The notes under the pieces are model-generated. The model was given only the letters and a program-made list of their open reading frames with translations. It searched no databases and was not told the DNA's origin. A DNA stretch of 64,000 bases from Garcia nutans. Lineage: Eukaryota; Streptophyta; Magnoliopsida; Malpighiales; Euphorbiaceae. The DNA lies in the NCBI GenBank assembly GCA_947685225.1, contig CANTUV010000053.1, positions 8,603,501 to 8,667,500 on the forward strand, given 5' to 3'. The position numbers were made by a program, and so were the translations under genes. Below are positions 47,168 to 58,938 of the stretch, one piece after another (within the stretch, counting starts at the first letter, position 1; each line of letters opens with the position of its first letter).

Positions 47168-48179
47168 TACAACCCACAATAACAAAATGCTTCAATGCAA
47201 TGCCAATGTCACACATTTCAAATATTATAAACAATACATAAGAATATCATATTTCAAAGTCTTACATTTAATCTCATCATTCATTTGTTTCACCATTCAT
47301 GAATCACATTTAAACAAAGACAAGCATGGGCCCAAAAGACACTAATATGCCGTTCAACTTTCAGAGTTAATGTTTTGGTTCAATTATCACATTTATCATT
47401 ATCATTATCCCAACTAGGCTTCAAGGATTAGGCTCAACCAAGCTTCAAGGGGAACAAAGCATGCTAAGTATCAACCCAACTTAGCTTCAAGAACCAAACC
47501 CAACCTAGCTTCAAGGGTTGTAACATCTCAACTAGGCTTCAAGGACTAGACCCAACCAAACTTCAAGGGGAGTAAAGCATGCTCAACTTCAACCCAATTT
47601 GGCTTCAAGGATCAAGCCCAACCTAGCTTCAAGAGATTGTTACTATTAGGCATGCCACCAACAACAAAACTCTGAAAATGGAATAACACATTAGACACAC
47701 AATTCATTCATTATTTCATTATCCATTTCATTCTCATTTGCTCATAATCATTTAGGCAACCATACCTCAATTATCTCATTTGCATCATTATAGCCAATAA
47801 CAATGGCTTCACATCTCATCATATCACAATTCACATTAAAGCAATTCATCATAACCAATTGCATTGCACATACCTTTTGAATGATCATCATATCTTTCAC
47901 ATTATACAAATCATAACATTAATCAAATGTATCAACAATGTAATAAATTACTTAACACATTTACAACCAAATGTGATAAGTCTCAATGTCATGTAAATAT
48001 ATGCAATAAGGTAGGGTTTGTACTTACCTCAAGAGCAACTCACACTAACCTATACACTTCCTCTTCCAAGAATTCTCAACACTTAGGTTAGGGTAACTTA
48101 ACCTCTTCACAACCTAATTCAAAAGGAATAATACACATGAGATAATATGAATAAGAACCAACTAGGGAAAACTCTACAC

Positions 48180-48472
48180 ATGACACGCTCAACAACACGG
48201 GCGTGTCCCTGACCGTGCCCTAAACTCACAACACATAAGCTTTGACACGCTCAGAACCACGAGCGTATTACTGAACGTATAATACATTCTATCTCACAGA
48301 AACATTGACACGTCCAACAACACGGGCGTATTCATGGCCGTGTCAAACCACCAACATCACAGTAGCTATGACACGCTCAGTGGCATGGGCGTGTCACTGC
48401 TCGTGTCACCCATCCAAGAACACAGAACCATTGACACGCCTAAAGACCTGGCCGTGCTAATGGGCATGTCAG
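48180..48472. repeat. GC-rich GACACGCTC...GGGCGTGTC array, LTR subfamily E
   Basis: About five units: GACACGCTCAACAACACGGG, GACACGCTCAGTGGCATGGG and degenerate ones, with CACAGTAGCTATGACACG and ACAGAACCATTGACACGCC junctions, collinear with 16855-17205. Confidence 0.88.
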
Positions 48473-49271
48473 GCCAAAAATACAGATTCCGGCAACATCA
48501 ACACTACATCCAACTAACCACTTACTTCCACCATTTCCCACTTCAAACAAACTTAATTAAACACACCCAAAAACCATAACAAACTTGCAAAAAAACCAAA
48601 ATAACTCAAAACATACATCAAACATAAATCATAATTATCACCACAAACCCAAAACACAACCACAACACTTTCTCTTCCAACAAACTTACTCTTTCCTTCA
48701 ATCCAACCCCAAAATCCAAAATCAATTGAACCAAACACTCTTAAATACACCACAATCAAACAAACACATATCAACCACAACCTCAACTCACAAACTCAAA
48801 GAAAATCAAAGAATCAAGTGGAAAACTTACCAAGGATGAAGAAACTCTTAAATTTCCAACTTGATCACTTGAAAACTTCCTTTAATCTTGAGTTTGAAAG
48901 ATCAAATCTCTCTCTTGCTCTCTTGCTTCTTTGATGGTCGGCCAACCCAAGGAAAAGAAAAGAAGAACAAAATGAATGGCAAAAACAAAGTCAACTCTTC
49001 TCTTTAAACCTCCACCAAGCAAAAATAATATTAAAATATTCTAAAATATCTTCTTCCACTACTTAATTTTCCATTTAATTAATTTAATTTAAATGCATTA
49101 ATTACTCTTCTTTTGACTTCCACACTTTGACTTGTATATGTTGTATATATCACTATATATACAACATATACACTCTCTCTTTACTTCCTTTCTCTTTCCA
49201 TTAAACATATACATTAAATCCAAATACAACAATAATACCAAAACTTTTAGGGTATACTTTGGGATATTACA

Positions 49272-50880
49272 GTTTCTCTACCCTCTTTAACCTGTTTCAA
49301 AATCCCACCAAAACCTATATCTGATGCATCGGTTTCTACTATCTTAGAAGCTAATGGATCATCTATATGTAGGCAATGAATATTTTTAACTAAGTCTTTA
49401 ACTTGTCTAACTACACCAGAATGGACTTCAGTCCATGGGCCTGGATTTTTCTTTAATCTATCATGCATAGGTTTAATAGTTCTATTTAGGTTGGGAAAGA
49501 ATTCTATAACATAATTCAGACAACCTAAAAATCTTTGAAGTTGGGCTTTATTTATTATCTGGTCAGGAAACTTATTTCCAAAGGTTAAGTTTCTTTCTAT
49601 AGGTTCTATAATTCCCTGTTCTATATTATGTCCTAAGAACCTAATCTTAGTCTGAAACAGAGACATCTTCGTTTGACTTAATACTAAACCATTATGTTTA
49701 ATTACCATAAAAAATATTTTTAAGTGTTTAAAATGTTCATCTATAGTTGTGGAATATATTAATACATCATCAATGTAAACAATACAAAATTTGGTATATG
49801 GATTAAAAATATTATTCATTACTCTCTGAAACTCAGAGGGTGCATTTTTTAAACCAAATGGCATAACATTTCATTCATACTGTCCAAATGGAACAGTGAA
49901 TGCAGTCTTATACCTATCTTTAGGGTTAATCTGCAATTGCCAAAATCCAGATTTCATATCAAATTTACTGAATATATTTACTTTATATAATCTTCCTAAT
50001 AAATCTTTTTTATTTGGAATAGGATACCTAATCTATTTTAAAGCTTTATTTAAGGGTTTATAATTTATTACTAATCTAAGTACTCCTCTTTCTATTTTAG
50101 AGGCCTTGTTTACATAAAATGCAGCACAAGACTAAGGGCTTCTAGATTTAGTTATTAATCCTTTATTTTCTAAATATTTTTATCTTTTTTTTACAAAATT
50201 CAATCAAATCAGACGTCATTTGAATGGGCCGAGCTTTAGTTGTAACAGACTTTTCATCAAAGCCTATTTCATATGGCAAATCAACCATATGTTGCTTTCT
50301 ATTCCAAAATGCATTTGGAATATCAGCACATAAATCTTTTTCTATCTGTAATTTTAATTTATCAATTTTATCTTGCATAAATTTATTCTTTAATTATTCG
50401 TTTATTTTCTGTAGGTGATAATTATTCTTTAAATTACAAAACTGTTCAGACTTTGTCTTTATAAGAGCATTTATTTGTAATTCATTTATTGAATGTGCCT
50501 TTAAAAGATTTAAATTCCTCTTTTTAGGTTTTTTCTAAAAATGGAAAAATTATCTTTTGATTTTTAACTTTAAAACTTATACTATCATCATTTACAGAAT
50601 AAGGTGTTATAAGATTCATAAATGGTGTTCCTAAGATTACCATATGATGAATATTGGTTAAAATAAATATATTTTTTATTTCTAAGTTTTTATTTATCAT
50701 AGAAGCTTCTACTTTACCAAGTATATTTAATTTAGATTTATTTGCTGCAGATAGACTTTCTTTAGTTTCTTGTCAAAACCTTTTAGGTACTAAATTAGGT
50801 TTAATACAATTTAAATCAGCTCTTGTATCAAATAATGCTATAGTTTCTATATTATAATTATTTAAAAATTTTATTTTTAT
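49272..50880 (-). pseudogene. Endogenous caulimovirid protease and reverse transcriptase, broken
   Basis: Order on the minus strand: aspartic protease (about 50880-50540; active-site loop reads DTRA in place of DTGA), a junction with LPYEIGFDEKSVTTKARPIQ (50378-50163), reverse transcriptase with the catalytic YIDDVL and MPFGLKNAPSEFQ (49864 onward), and the start of RNase H (ETDASDIGFGG) up to the LTR insertion. Several stops and shifts separate the parts (about 50155, 49870 and within 50440-50560). This is plant pararetrovirus type, not Ty3: the order is protease-RT-RNase H with no integrase. An old, inactive integrated copy. Confidence 0.8.
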
Positions 50881-50899
50881 TTTTATTAAATATAACTAA

Positions 50900-51900
50900 C
50901 AAAAAGATAAACCTTCTTTAATTGTTCATATGGGAACAATTCTATTATAAGAAACAGAAATCATATAAACCTTATAAATATAGAAAACCTAGTAGAAAGA
51001 CATATAAGCAAAAAGATAAAAAAAATTTTAACATGTTATAAATGTGGAAGAAGAGGTCATACATCAAGATTTTGTAAATTTGATAAAAAAAATTATAAGA
51101 ATTAGAATTAGAAGAATCTATATTAAATAAAATCCATGAGTTATATTTAGATTATTCAGATTCTGAAGATTATTCAAATTCTGAAGAAATAAATCAAATA
51201 GATGATATAGGAACAGAAACTAGTTCTGAAAATAGTAGTAAATCATTAAACGTGTTAACTAAAGAACAGGAGTTTATATTAGAAACAATAAAATATATTG
51301 GTGATCCTAAAATTCAAGAAAAGTTTTTAAATAAAATATTAGAAGATGACAAACCTAAACATTCCTTATTACCTAGTACTAGTAAACAAACATATGATTT
51401 AACAACAATATTAAGTAAAAATAAAACAATAAAAAATAAACCAACTATAAATGATTTACAAAAGGAAATTAAAGAAATAAAATTAGAATTAAAAGAACTA
51501 AAATGTAAGCAGGAACGTGATTCACAAATAATAAAGTCTTTATTAAATTCTACTTCTTCTGATGAAGAAGAAGAAGATATGGAACAGATAATTAGTAAAG
51601 AGGAAACTAATAATAACAATGAAATAAGTTTAATAAGCAAAGATAAAATTCCTGATAATCTAATCTTTATGTTACACGAAATTATAGTTTCTATATTATA
51701 ATCATTTAAAAATTTTATTTTTATTTTTATTAAATATAACAATATAACTAACAAAAGAAACTATAGCATTATTTGATATAAATTGTATTAAACCTAATTT
51801 AGTACCTAAAAGGTTTTAGCAAAAAACTAAAGAAAGCCTATCTGCAGCAAGTAAATCTAAATTAAATATACTTGGTAAAGCAGAAGCTTCTATGGTAAAG
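50900..51900 (+). pseudogene. Endogenous caulimovirid capsid zinc knuckle and protease start, inverted segment
   Basis: On the plus strand a CCHC knuckle CYKCGRRGHTSRFC (51034-51075) is followed by a glutamate/serine-rich stretch, a lysine-rich coiled-coil-like part (51252-51701) and, after a 60-bp AT-rich interruption, the first codons of the protease (51755 on). The neighbouring protease at 50880-50540 has the opposite strand, and the two protease starts mirror each other. So the capsid-protease part has been inverted relative to protease-RT, or two viral copies lie head to head. The end carries a duplicated GGTAAAGCAGAAGCTTCTAT. Confidence 0.7.
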
Positions 51901-51904
51901 CAGA

Positions 51905-53164
51905 AGCTTCTATATATATTCTATTAAATATACATGGTACCTGTGCAAGGATCTGCCATACTTGAGGTACAGTTGGGAGATGGACCGGTTGTGCGGAACT
52001 GCCGTACCTATTTCATGATAGTACAAATGAACCTTGCCCATAATACTATTTTTGAACAACCATTATTGGTAGGAGTGGAAACATATATTTCAGTAAGAAA
52101 TTTGCTTATGAAAGTCCTAACTCATCATGGAGTGGTTGTTATAAAAGGTAATCAACAGTTGGCTTAGGATTCATATGCAACTCTTCTTAAAGATGCCAAC
52201 ATGGTACTTCCAATGGATTCCTTTGATCTTTCTGACAATCATAAATGTACTGAGTATGTCGATATGCTAAAGGAAATTAAGGTTAAACCAGACAAAATAT
52301 TTAAAATTACAAGTTCGTCCAATTACGAAAAGGAGATCGCCCTCACTCAAGTACTGAAATAACATCAAGATATCTTTTCTTGGACCTCGGTTGATATTAT
52401 AGGAATTTCACCCGAGCTTATGACACATGAGCTCTATGTAAATCCCAAAGCAATCCCAGTAAAGCAGAAGAAAAGAAATATGGGACTAGAAAGACAGTTG
52501 AGAAACTCTTACAAGTGGGCTTTGTCAAAGAAATTTTATTCCCATATCTAATGTAGTGTTGGTAAAAAACCAAATGGCAAATGGAGAATGTGTGTAGATT
52601 TTGTTAATTTGAACAAGGCATGCCCTAAAGACTCGTATCCACTCCCCAATATAGATCATCTCGTTGACTCTACGGTAGGCTATGCAGAATATAGTTTCCT
52701 TGATGCTTCATCTGGCTATCATCAAATTCCTCTAAAAATGGAAGACCAAAGTAAAACTTTTTTCATCACAGCTAGGGGCACTTATTGCTATAGAGTCATG
52801 CCATTTGGTCTGAAAAATATAGGAGCCACATATCAAAGACTTGTTAACAAACTTTGTCAAAATTAAATAGGCCACACTATAGAGGTATATATAGATGATA
52901 TGATTATTAAATCTCGAACTTCCACAGAGCACTCTAGAGATCTAGCATACTTCTTTGCAATATTTCGATGAGCAAACATGGAACTCAATCCAGAAAAGTG
53001 TGCATTTGGAGTTTAGTCAAGTAAATTCTTGGGGTTTATCATCTCAGAATGGGGTATCGAAGCTAATCAAGAAAAGATACAAGCTATAACGGAAAAGGAG
53101 CCACCTAAGACCATTAAGGAAGTGCAAAAAATAAATGGCATGATTATAGCTCTGAGATGGTTCA
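51905..53164 (+). pseudogene. Tat-lineage Ty3/gypsy pol remnant: protease end and reverse transcriptase
   Basis: 51934-52200 resembles the end of a Tat protease (a LGDGPVVRNCRTYFMIV segment). 52300-52560 is the linker, with HQDIFSWTSVDIIGISPELM before RT. 52588-52866 is reverse transcriptase: CVDFVNLNKACPKDSYPLPN, LDASSGYHQIPL and VMPFGLKNIGATYQRLVN, typical of Tat. Then a stop, YIDDMI-type codons near 52890 and GFIISEWGIEANQEKIQAI. Multiple stops and shifts. The 5' part is missing where it abuts the viral segment. The frame stops at the chromovirus insertion (53165-53169 TATCA) and resumes at 62824. Confidence 0.8.
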
Positions 53165-54009
53165 TATCATGTAATATCCCCATATATGCCCTAGAAGTTT
53201 TGAATGTTGTTGTTGTTGTTGTGGTTGTTTTAAATTGGATTGAATGTATGTGTTAATTTGCAAGAGAAAAGAAATTAAAGGAAAGTGTATATGTTGATTA
53301 TATGATAATATATATATAACATATAAGTTGGTCAAATGAGAGTCAATGCAAGAGGATATTTATTTGTTGAGTGTGAAATTACATAATGGGCTTATAAGAG
53401 ACAAGAGGTTAGTTAAATGGATGAAGGGCACTTAAGTAATTGTCTTGTTAAATTGCATGGTGGAGATTTAAAGAAGAAAAGAAGAGTTGACTTGTGGGTA
53501 TTTTCTTTTCTTCTCATGTGTGTGCCGGCCATCCAAGAAAAGAGAGAGCAAGAGAGGTGTTCTTGATGCTAGAATCAAATTGAAGAAGGAATCAAGGGAT
53601 TTGGTTAGAGATTTGTGGAATTTCTTCATTTAAGGTAAGTACTTTCTTGTTTTCCTTTGTTAATTTTGAAGTTGTGTCTAAGGTGAATTGTGATTTGTTG
53701 ATGTGATGATTTGGTGTGTTTACAAGTGTTAAAATTGATTGTAAGTTAAAAGATGGAATTGGTGTTGGTTTGTTTGTGAAGATTGTAAGTTTAAGTGGAT
53801 GTTGATAGTGGAAGATCAAGTGTGAAGTTGGTTTTAGGGTTTGGAATTGGTGAATGATTTAATGTATGGTTAATGTGAATATTGTGTTCAATATGCAAAA
53901 TAAGTGTTAATGACTTTGATTATATCCATATGAATGAATTTGTGTTGTGCATAATGTGTTAAAATGCATTTAGAAGAGTGTTGGCCACATTTAGGGTTTT
54001 GTTTTTAAG

Positions 54010-54246
54010 TGACACGGCCAAAAGCAAGGAGAGACACGGCCAAGCCAAGGAAATTTGGGCGTGTTGGATGGATTTTTGAGAGACACGGCCGTGTCCATTG
54101 CCCGTGTCCACTACTGGATTTTGGTGTAGGGAGACACGGCCACAAGCTTGGCCGTGTCCTATGCCCGTGTTTGCTACTGGAATTTGTGGTTGAGAGACAC
54201 GGCCACAAGCTTGGCCGTGTCCCTCAAGTGTGCTGCCCGTGTCCCT
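54010..54246. repeat. GC-rich GACACGGCC/GGCCGTGTC array, chromovirus LTR
   Basis: Five units of GACACGGCC, three paired with GGCCGTGTC across a short loop (GACACGGCCGTGTCC; twice GACACGGCCACAAGCTTGGC), followed by GCCCGTGTCCACTACTGG or GCCCGTGTTTGCTACTGG. Translation in either strand gives spurious ORFs of about 96-98 codons. Confidence 0.92.
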
Positions 54247-55110
54247 CAAATGTGTTAGTTAATATTTTTATTCTTTGTTCTTCTTGTATTGTTTGGATTC
54301 TCTAAAGGTAAGTTGGTACCTAAACCTAAACCTAAACACTATAAACACACTTAAATAATGAATGAACTAAACAAATGCATGTGGAAGATCTTAAAGCTAT
54401 GAACAATGTTATGTTATATGCATTGGAAATGATAATGTGTTATATGAATAATGTACTTTGAAATGTGATATTGTGAAATGTGATGTTAAGCCATTGTGAT
54501 TGGCTATGATGATGCAATTGAAAACAATAAGGCATGGTTGCCTAGATGATAATGAGAATTGAGAATGGAAATGATAATTGAATAATAAATGAATTGTGTG
54601 GCTAATGTGTTATTCCATTTTCAGAGTTTGTTGTTGGTGGCATGCCTAATGATAGTAACAATCTCTTAAAGTTAGGTTGGATTGAATCCTTGAAGCCTAA
54701 TTGAGATGCTACAACCCTTGAAGCTAGGTTGGGTTGGTTCTTGAAGCCAAGTTGGGTAGAAGCTTAGCATGCTTTGCTCCCCTTGAAGCTTGGTTGAACC
54801 TAATCCTTGAAGCCTAGTTGGGTATATGATATTGATAAATGTGATAACAAAACCAAAGCATTAACTCTGAAAATTGAATGGCATATTAGTGTGTTTTGGG
54901 CCCATGCTTGTCTTTGTTTAATGTGAGTCATGAATGATAACTTGATTGATTAATGAAGGGGATGGAAAGATGTTGAAATGTGGTATGCTTATATGATTAT
55001 GATTTGTGAAGTGCAAAGGTGTGATGTTAGCTTTTCACCTATGTTGTTGCTTTTATTGATAACATGTGTGGCATTGCATTGCACTAGAGCATAGTATTAG
55101 CATGATTTGT

Positions 55111-55160
55111 CTTACTAAGCCGTTGGCTTAGCGCGATAGTGTTGATCGCGCAGGTAACAG
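55111..55160 (+). other. Double-hairpin motif, chromovirus LTR
   Basis: CTAAGCC-GTT-GGCTTAG (7-bp stem) followed at once by GCGCGAT-AGTGTTG-ATCGCGC (7-bp stem) and AGGTAACAG, about 410 bases before the LTR end. The same motif is at 62359-62408. It may be an RNA structure in the leader or a DNA palindrome; the function is not known to me. Confidence 0.8.
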
Positions 55161-55575
55161 AGTTGAACCCGAGAGCTCTTCGAGACCGAGTGAGAGTAGA
55201 CAGTGAAGAGTTTATTTGGGACTTAAAGATTAGAGAAAGCTGCCAATCATGTATAACTTCTTTATATTTTGTAAATATTGTTTATAATGTGAATATATAT
55301 GTATATTTGTAAATATGGATTTAAATGCTTTCATATGTGTAACTATTTTATAAATTCCGCTACGTACTAAATAAACATATCTATATCTACTTTGTTTTAT
55401 CTTACAAGTTAATTACTTATTATCTATATTGTATATTGAAAAGGATTATGGTATCATTTAAAAGATGTTTTGAATGTTAAGAAAAATCCGTAGCATTCCT
55501 ATATTCGATACATGTATACTACATTGTGGTGTATGTAGTGTACATGTATTGGGTGTGGGGGTGTTACAATTGTTT

Positions 55576-55588
55576 TGGTATCAGAGCC
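55576..55588 (+). other. Primer binding site, tRNA-iMet type
   Basis: TGGTATCAGAGCC seven bases after the 5' LTR. Confidence 0.92.
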
Positions 55589-55737
55589 TAGGTTTGAGAT
55601 TTTCAACCTAGGTCACGTATAAGAAAAAGAATATTTTTACTTAAAAAGTGAATTTTTGAATAACATACATGTTTGGGATTGGCAGTCTCTGATCTTTAAT
55701 AAGATATAATCTGCTGTGTTTGCAGACATAGGTTGTG

Positions 55738-57528
55738 ATGGACTCTCACTTACGTCAGTCTGTTGAGGGTAGTGCGGAGAGTGTTGCTCCTGAGGATAGA
55801 GCTAGAGTTGATAATGCTGGGGAGGCACCTGCTTCGGTGTCGGGGAGACCAGCTGGTGAGGAGGTTCCACCAGTTTGGCTTAGGCATGTGGTAGAGGCTT
55901 TGAGGCAAGCACCAGTGCAACCACCACCACCCCCTCAGCCTTTGGTATCAGTGAGGCACTATGATAAGCTAAGGAAGTATGGAGCAGAGGATTTCCTTGG
56001 TACTGTTGATCCAGCTGTAGCGGAGCAATGGCTTGATAAAGTACAGAGGATCTTTATTCAGTTGCAAGCCACCTTAGAGGAAAAATTTGACTATGCAAGA
56101 TCTTTATTGCAAAAAGATGCATACGACTGGTGGAGGACAGTGCCCCATTCTATGGATGATCCACCAACCTTGTCCTATGCTGACTTTCTGAGAGAGTTTG
56201 AGTTGAAGTATACTCCAAGGGAGTATAAGGACATGAAAAAGATGGAGTTTTTTAGCTTAAAGCAAGACAGCAGGACTGTAACTGAATATGAGGTTGAGTT
56301 TATTATATTGAGCCACTATGCTGGGGGCATTATAGCTGATGAGATAGATAGATGCAGGAGATTTGAGGAGGGATTGAGGCCCTCTATCATGTGTTTGGTG
56401 GCCGGATCTAGATATCATGATTTTTCCCAGCTTGTGGCAGCAGCTAGAAGTGTAGAAAGAGCTCATAATATTGCAGCAGCTGCTTCTGAGGAAGAAATCA
56501 GAGTTAGAAGACCCCAGTTTGAGGCAGGGTCTTCATCTGCAAAGAGAGGTAAGGGAAGTTTTATTCCTCGGGTCAGTAGGAGTCAGAGGCCAGCTAGTAG
56601 GTCAGTACAGTTTCAGAGACAGAGATACAGACATGCAGCTTCAGTAGCGAGTGCTCCGACCCCGGTGACTCAGAGATTCACTCCACCCATATGCATTCAT
56701 TGTGGAAGACCACATGGTGGTCCTTGTTGGAAGACTGGTGTAGCAGGGGTATGCTTCAGATGTGGATCACCTAATCACTTTGTGAGAGATTGTCCTGAGA
56801 GGCAAGAGCAGATGTCAGTTGATACTGCAGCTTCTCGACCTAGTGTGAGGGGAGGTCGAGGAGGCAGAGGTGTCAGCAGAGGAGGAAGATCTGGGTTCAG
56901 TTCTAGAGGATGTTCTACATCCAGGGAGAGTAGACCAGAGGAGGTTGGATCTTCTCAGAGGATTTATGTTATGCAGAGGCAGCCAGATGCTTCGGCAGTC
57001 ATAGCTGGTACTTTTTCTTTATTTGATACTTCAGTACTTGCTTTGATTGATCCTGGATCCACACATTCCTATATTAGTGCATCTGTTTTGCCTGTGTCTG
57101 ATATGCATACTGAATCCCTAGGATTTGATGTGTTGGCGACAAATCCTTTAGGGCATAGCGTAATTGTTAGCAAAGTGCACCGAGATAGTGCAGTAATGGT
57201 GCAAGGTGAGGAGTTCCTTGGAGATTTGATTGAGATGCCTTTTAAGGAGTATGATGTGATCCTAGGCATGGATTGGTTAGCTAGACATGGAGCTGTGGTA
57301 GATTGTAAAAAGAAAGTTGTTACTTTGAGAACTGGTGATGGTAGAGAGGTGATAGTATCTAGTGAGCAGGGACGGCTAGCCTCCTTATTTGTTTCAGCTG
57401 TTGCAGCTAGGAGGTTGATCAGAAAAGGATGTGATGCTTATCTTGCTCATGTAGTAGATACTAGAGTAAGAGGTTCTCCTATTGATAATATACCCACAGT
57501 TGCAGAGTTCCCAGATGTGTTTCCATAA
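55738..57528 (+). CDS. Chromovirus Gag and aspartic protease
   Basis: The first ATG downstream of the primer site in the long frame is at 55738. The gag domain covers roughly residues 75-240 (YDKLRKYGAEDFLGTVDP, DAYDWWRTV, EFELKYTPREYKDMKKMEF). An arginine/glycine-rich basic stretch flanks a CIHCGRPHGGPC segment and a CCHC knuckle CFRCGSPNHFVRDC (56752-56793). The protease has LIDPGSTHSYIS (active Asp at 57049; DPGS in place of DTGA is normal in this lineage) and VILGMDWLARHGAVVDC. The frame ends in TAA (57526-57528) within FPDVFP, where related elements read on to reverse transcriptase without a stop, so this is probably a mutation and not a programmed boundary. Gag builds the particle and the protease cuts the precursor. 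Confidence 0.9.
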   Translation: MDSHLRQSVEGSAESVAPEDRARVDNAGEAPASVSGRPAGEEVPPVWLRHVVEALRQAPVQPPPPPQPLVSVRHYDKLRKYGAEDFLGTVDPAVAEQWLDKVQRIFIQLQATLEEKFDYARSLLQKDAYDWWRTVPHSMDDPPTLSYADFLREFELKYTPREYKDMKKMEFFSLKQDSRTVTEYEVEFIILSHYAGGIIADEIDRCRRFEEGLRPSIMCLVAGSRYHDFSQLVAAARSVERAHNIAAAASEEEIRVRRPQFEAGSSSAKRGKGSFIPRVSRSQRPASRSVQFQRQRYRHAASVASAPTPVTQRFTPPICIHCGRPHGGPCWKTGVAGVCFRCGSPNHFVRDCPERQEQMSVDTAASRPSVRGGRGGRGVSRGGRSGFSSRGCSTSRESRPEEVGSSQRIYVMQRQPDASAVIAGTFSLFDTSVLALIDPGSTHSYISASVLPVSDMHTESLGFDVLATNPLGHSVIVSKVHRDSAVMVQGEEFLGDLIEMPFKEYDVILGMDWLARHGAVVDCKKKVVTLRTGDGREVIVSSEQGRLASLFVSAVAARRLIRKGCDAYLAHVVDTRVRGSPIDNIPTVAEFPDVFP

Positions 57529-58938
57529 GAGTTACCAGGATTGCCTCCTGAGAGAGAGGTGGAGTTTGGTATTGAATTATTGCCTGGTACCACTCCTATC
57601 TCTATTACTCCTTATAGAATGGCACCTGCTGAATTGAGGGAGTTGAAAGTGCAATTACAGGAGTTGTTGGATAAAGGATTTATTCGCCCCAGTGTTTCTC
57701 CTTGGGGAGCTCCTGTCCTATTCGTGAAGAAGAAAGATGGTACTATGAGGTTGTGTATCGATTATAGGCAATTGAATAAGGTGACTATTAAAAATAAATA
57801 TCCTTTGCCTAGAATCGATGATCTCTTTGATCAATTGAAAGGTGCAGCTGTGTTTTCTAAAATTGATTTGAGATCAGGATACCATCAGTTGAGGGTCAGA
57901 ACTGAAGATGTTCCTAAAACAACTTTTCGGACCAGGTATGGGCATTATGAGTTTCTAGTTATGCCTTTTGGTCTGACGAATGCACCTGCAGCTTTTATGG
58001 ATTTGATGAATAGGGTGTTTAGGCCCTATTTGGATCAGTTTGTAGTGGTTTTTATCGATGATATTCTGGTGTATTCGCGTAATGAAGAGGAACATGACAA
58101 ACATTTGCGGATTGTATTGCAAATTTTGAGAGAGAAGCAATTGTTTGCTAAACTGTTGAAATGTGAGTTCTGGCTTGATCAAGTTACTTTTCTCGGTCAT
58201 ATAGTTTCATCAGAGGGTATTAGAGTTGATCCGAGTAAAGTTGAAGCTATTTTGAATTGGAGTCCACCAAAGTCTGTGACAGAAGTTAGAAATTTTCTGG
58301 GTTTGGCAGGCTATTACCGACGGTTTGTGAAAGGATTTTCTTTGATAGCTACTCCACTTACCAGATTACTTCGAAAGGGGGTTAGATTTGTGTGGACAGA
58401 TCAGTGTCAGGCTAGCTTTGATCAGTTGAAAGAAATGTTGACTCAAGCGCCTGTTCTTACTTTACCTGTAGAAGGCAAACCATATGTGATGTATAGTGAT
58501 GCTTCACATAGGGGTTTGGGTTGTGTTCTGATGCAAGAAGGTAAAGTTATAGCTTATGCTTCTCGACAGTTGAAACCGCATGAGCTCAATTATCCGACCC
58601 ATGATTTAGAGCTAGCAGCCATTGTGTTTGCATTGAAGATTTGGCGACACTATTTGTTTGGGGAGAAATGTTTCATCTACACTGATCACAAAAGCTTGAA
58701 ATATTTGGGTGTCCAGAAAGAGCTTAATCTTCGACAGAGGAGATGGTTGGAATTGATTAAAGACTACGACTGTTTGATTGATTATCATTCAGGTAAAGCA
58801 AATGTTGTTGCTGATGCCTTGAGTCGGAAGTCTTTAGCTGGTTTAACTGTTTATTCGCTCTCGTTGCTTGTTGAGTTGAGAGCATTACATGCCAGTTTTG
58901 TATCTTGTGATGATGGTGCATTGTTGGCACAGTTGTAA
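57529..58938 (+). pseudogene. Chromovirus reverse transcriptase and RNase H
   Basis: Same frame as gag-protease, after the TAA. RT motifs: FIRPSVSPWGAPVLFVKKKD, LCIDYRQLNKVTIKNKYPLP, FSKIDLRSGYHQLRV, VMPFGLTNAPAAFMDLMNRV and catalytic FIDDILVYSR (58051 on; FIDD for YIDD). Then the connection (FLGLAGYYRRFVKGFS) and RNase H (YSDASHRGLGCVLMQ, LELAAIVFALKIWRHYL, TDHKSLKYL, ADALSRKS). Ends in TAA (58936-58938) after LLAQL. All catalytic residues are present; only the flanking stops prevent translation as one polyprotein. Confidence 0.9.

Larger units (their letters stand above)
46766..49271 (-). repeat. Solo chromovirus-type LTR (subfamily E) inside the viral RNase H
   Basis: 2506 bp from TATAACACCCTTATATCCC (TG start changed to TA) to TTTGGGATATTACA, flanked by ATTTC (46761-46765) and GTTTC (49272-49276), one mismatch. 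It carries the double hairpin (47118-47167), GCTTCAAGG repeats (47410-47640), a GC-rich array (48180-48472) and CTCTCTTGCTCTCTTGC. No interior. Insertion is younger than the viral integration. Confidence 0.88.
53170..55568 (+). repeat. 5' LTR of the chromovirus
   Basis: TGTAATATCCCCATATATGC...GGGGGTGTTACA. Features in order: TATATATATAA near 53309, GCCGGCCATCC (53525), the GC-rich array (54010-54246), GCTTGGTTGAACC repeats (about 54660-54830), the double hairpin (55111-55160) and GTATAACTTC...TTTGTAAAT. ORFs in it are repeated in the other LTR and are not genes. Confidence 0.95.

Noticed and set aside
54009..54305. Overlapping ORFs of 96-98 codons on both strands, repeated at 61208-61554
   Set aside because: They are translations of the GC-rich inverted array in the chromovirus LTRs. 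Open frames come from its composition, there is no homology, and they occur in both LTRs.
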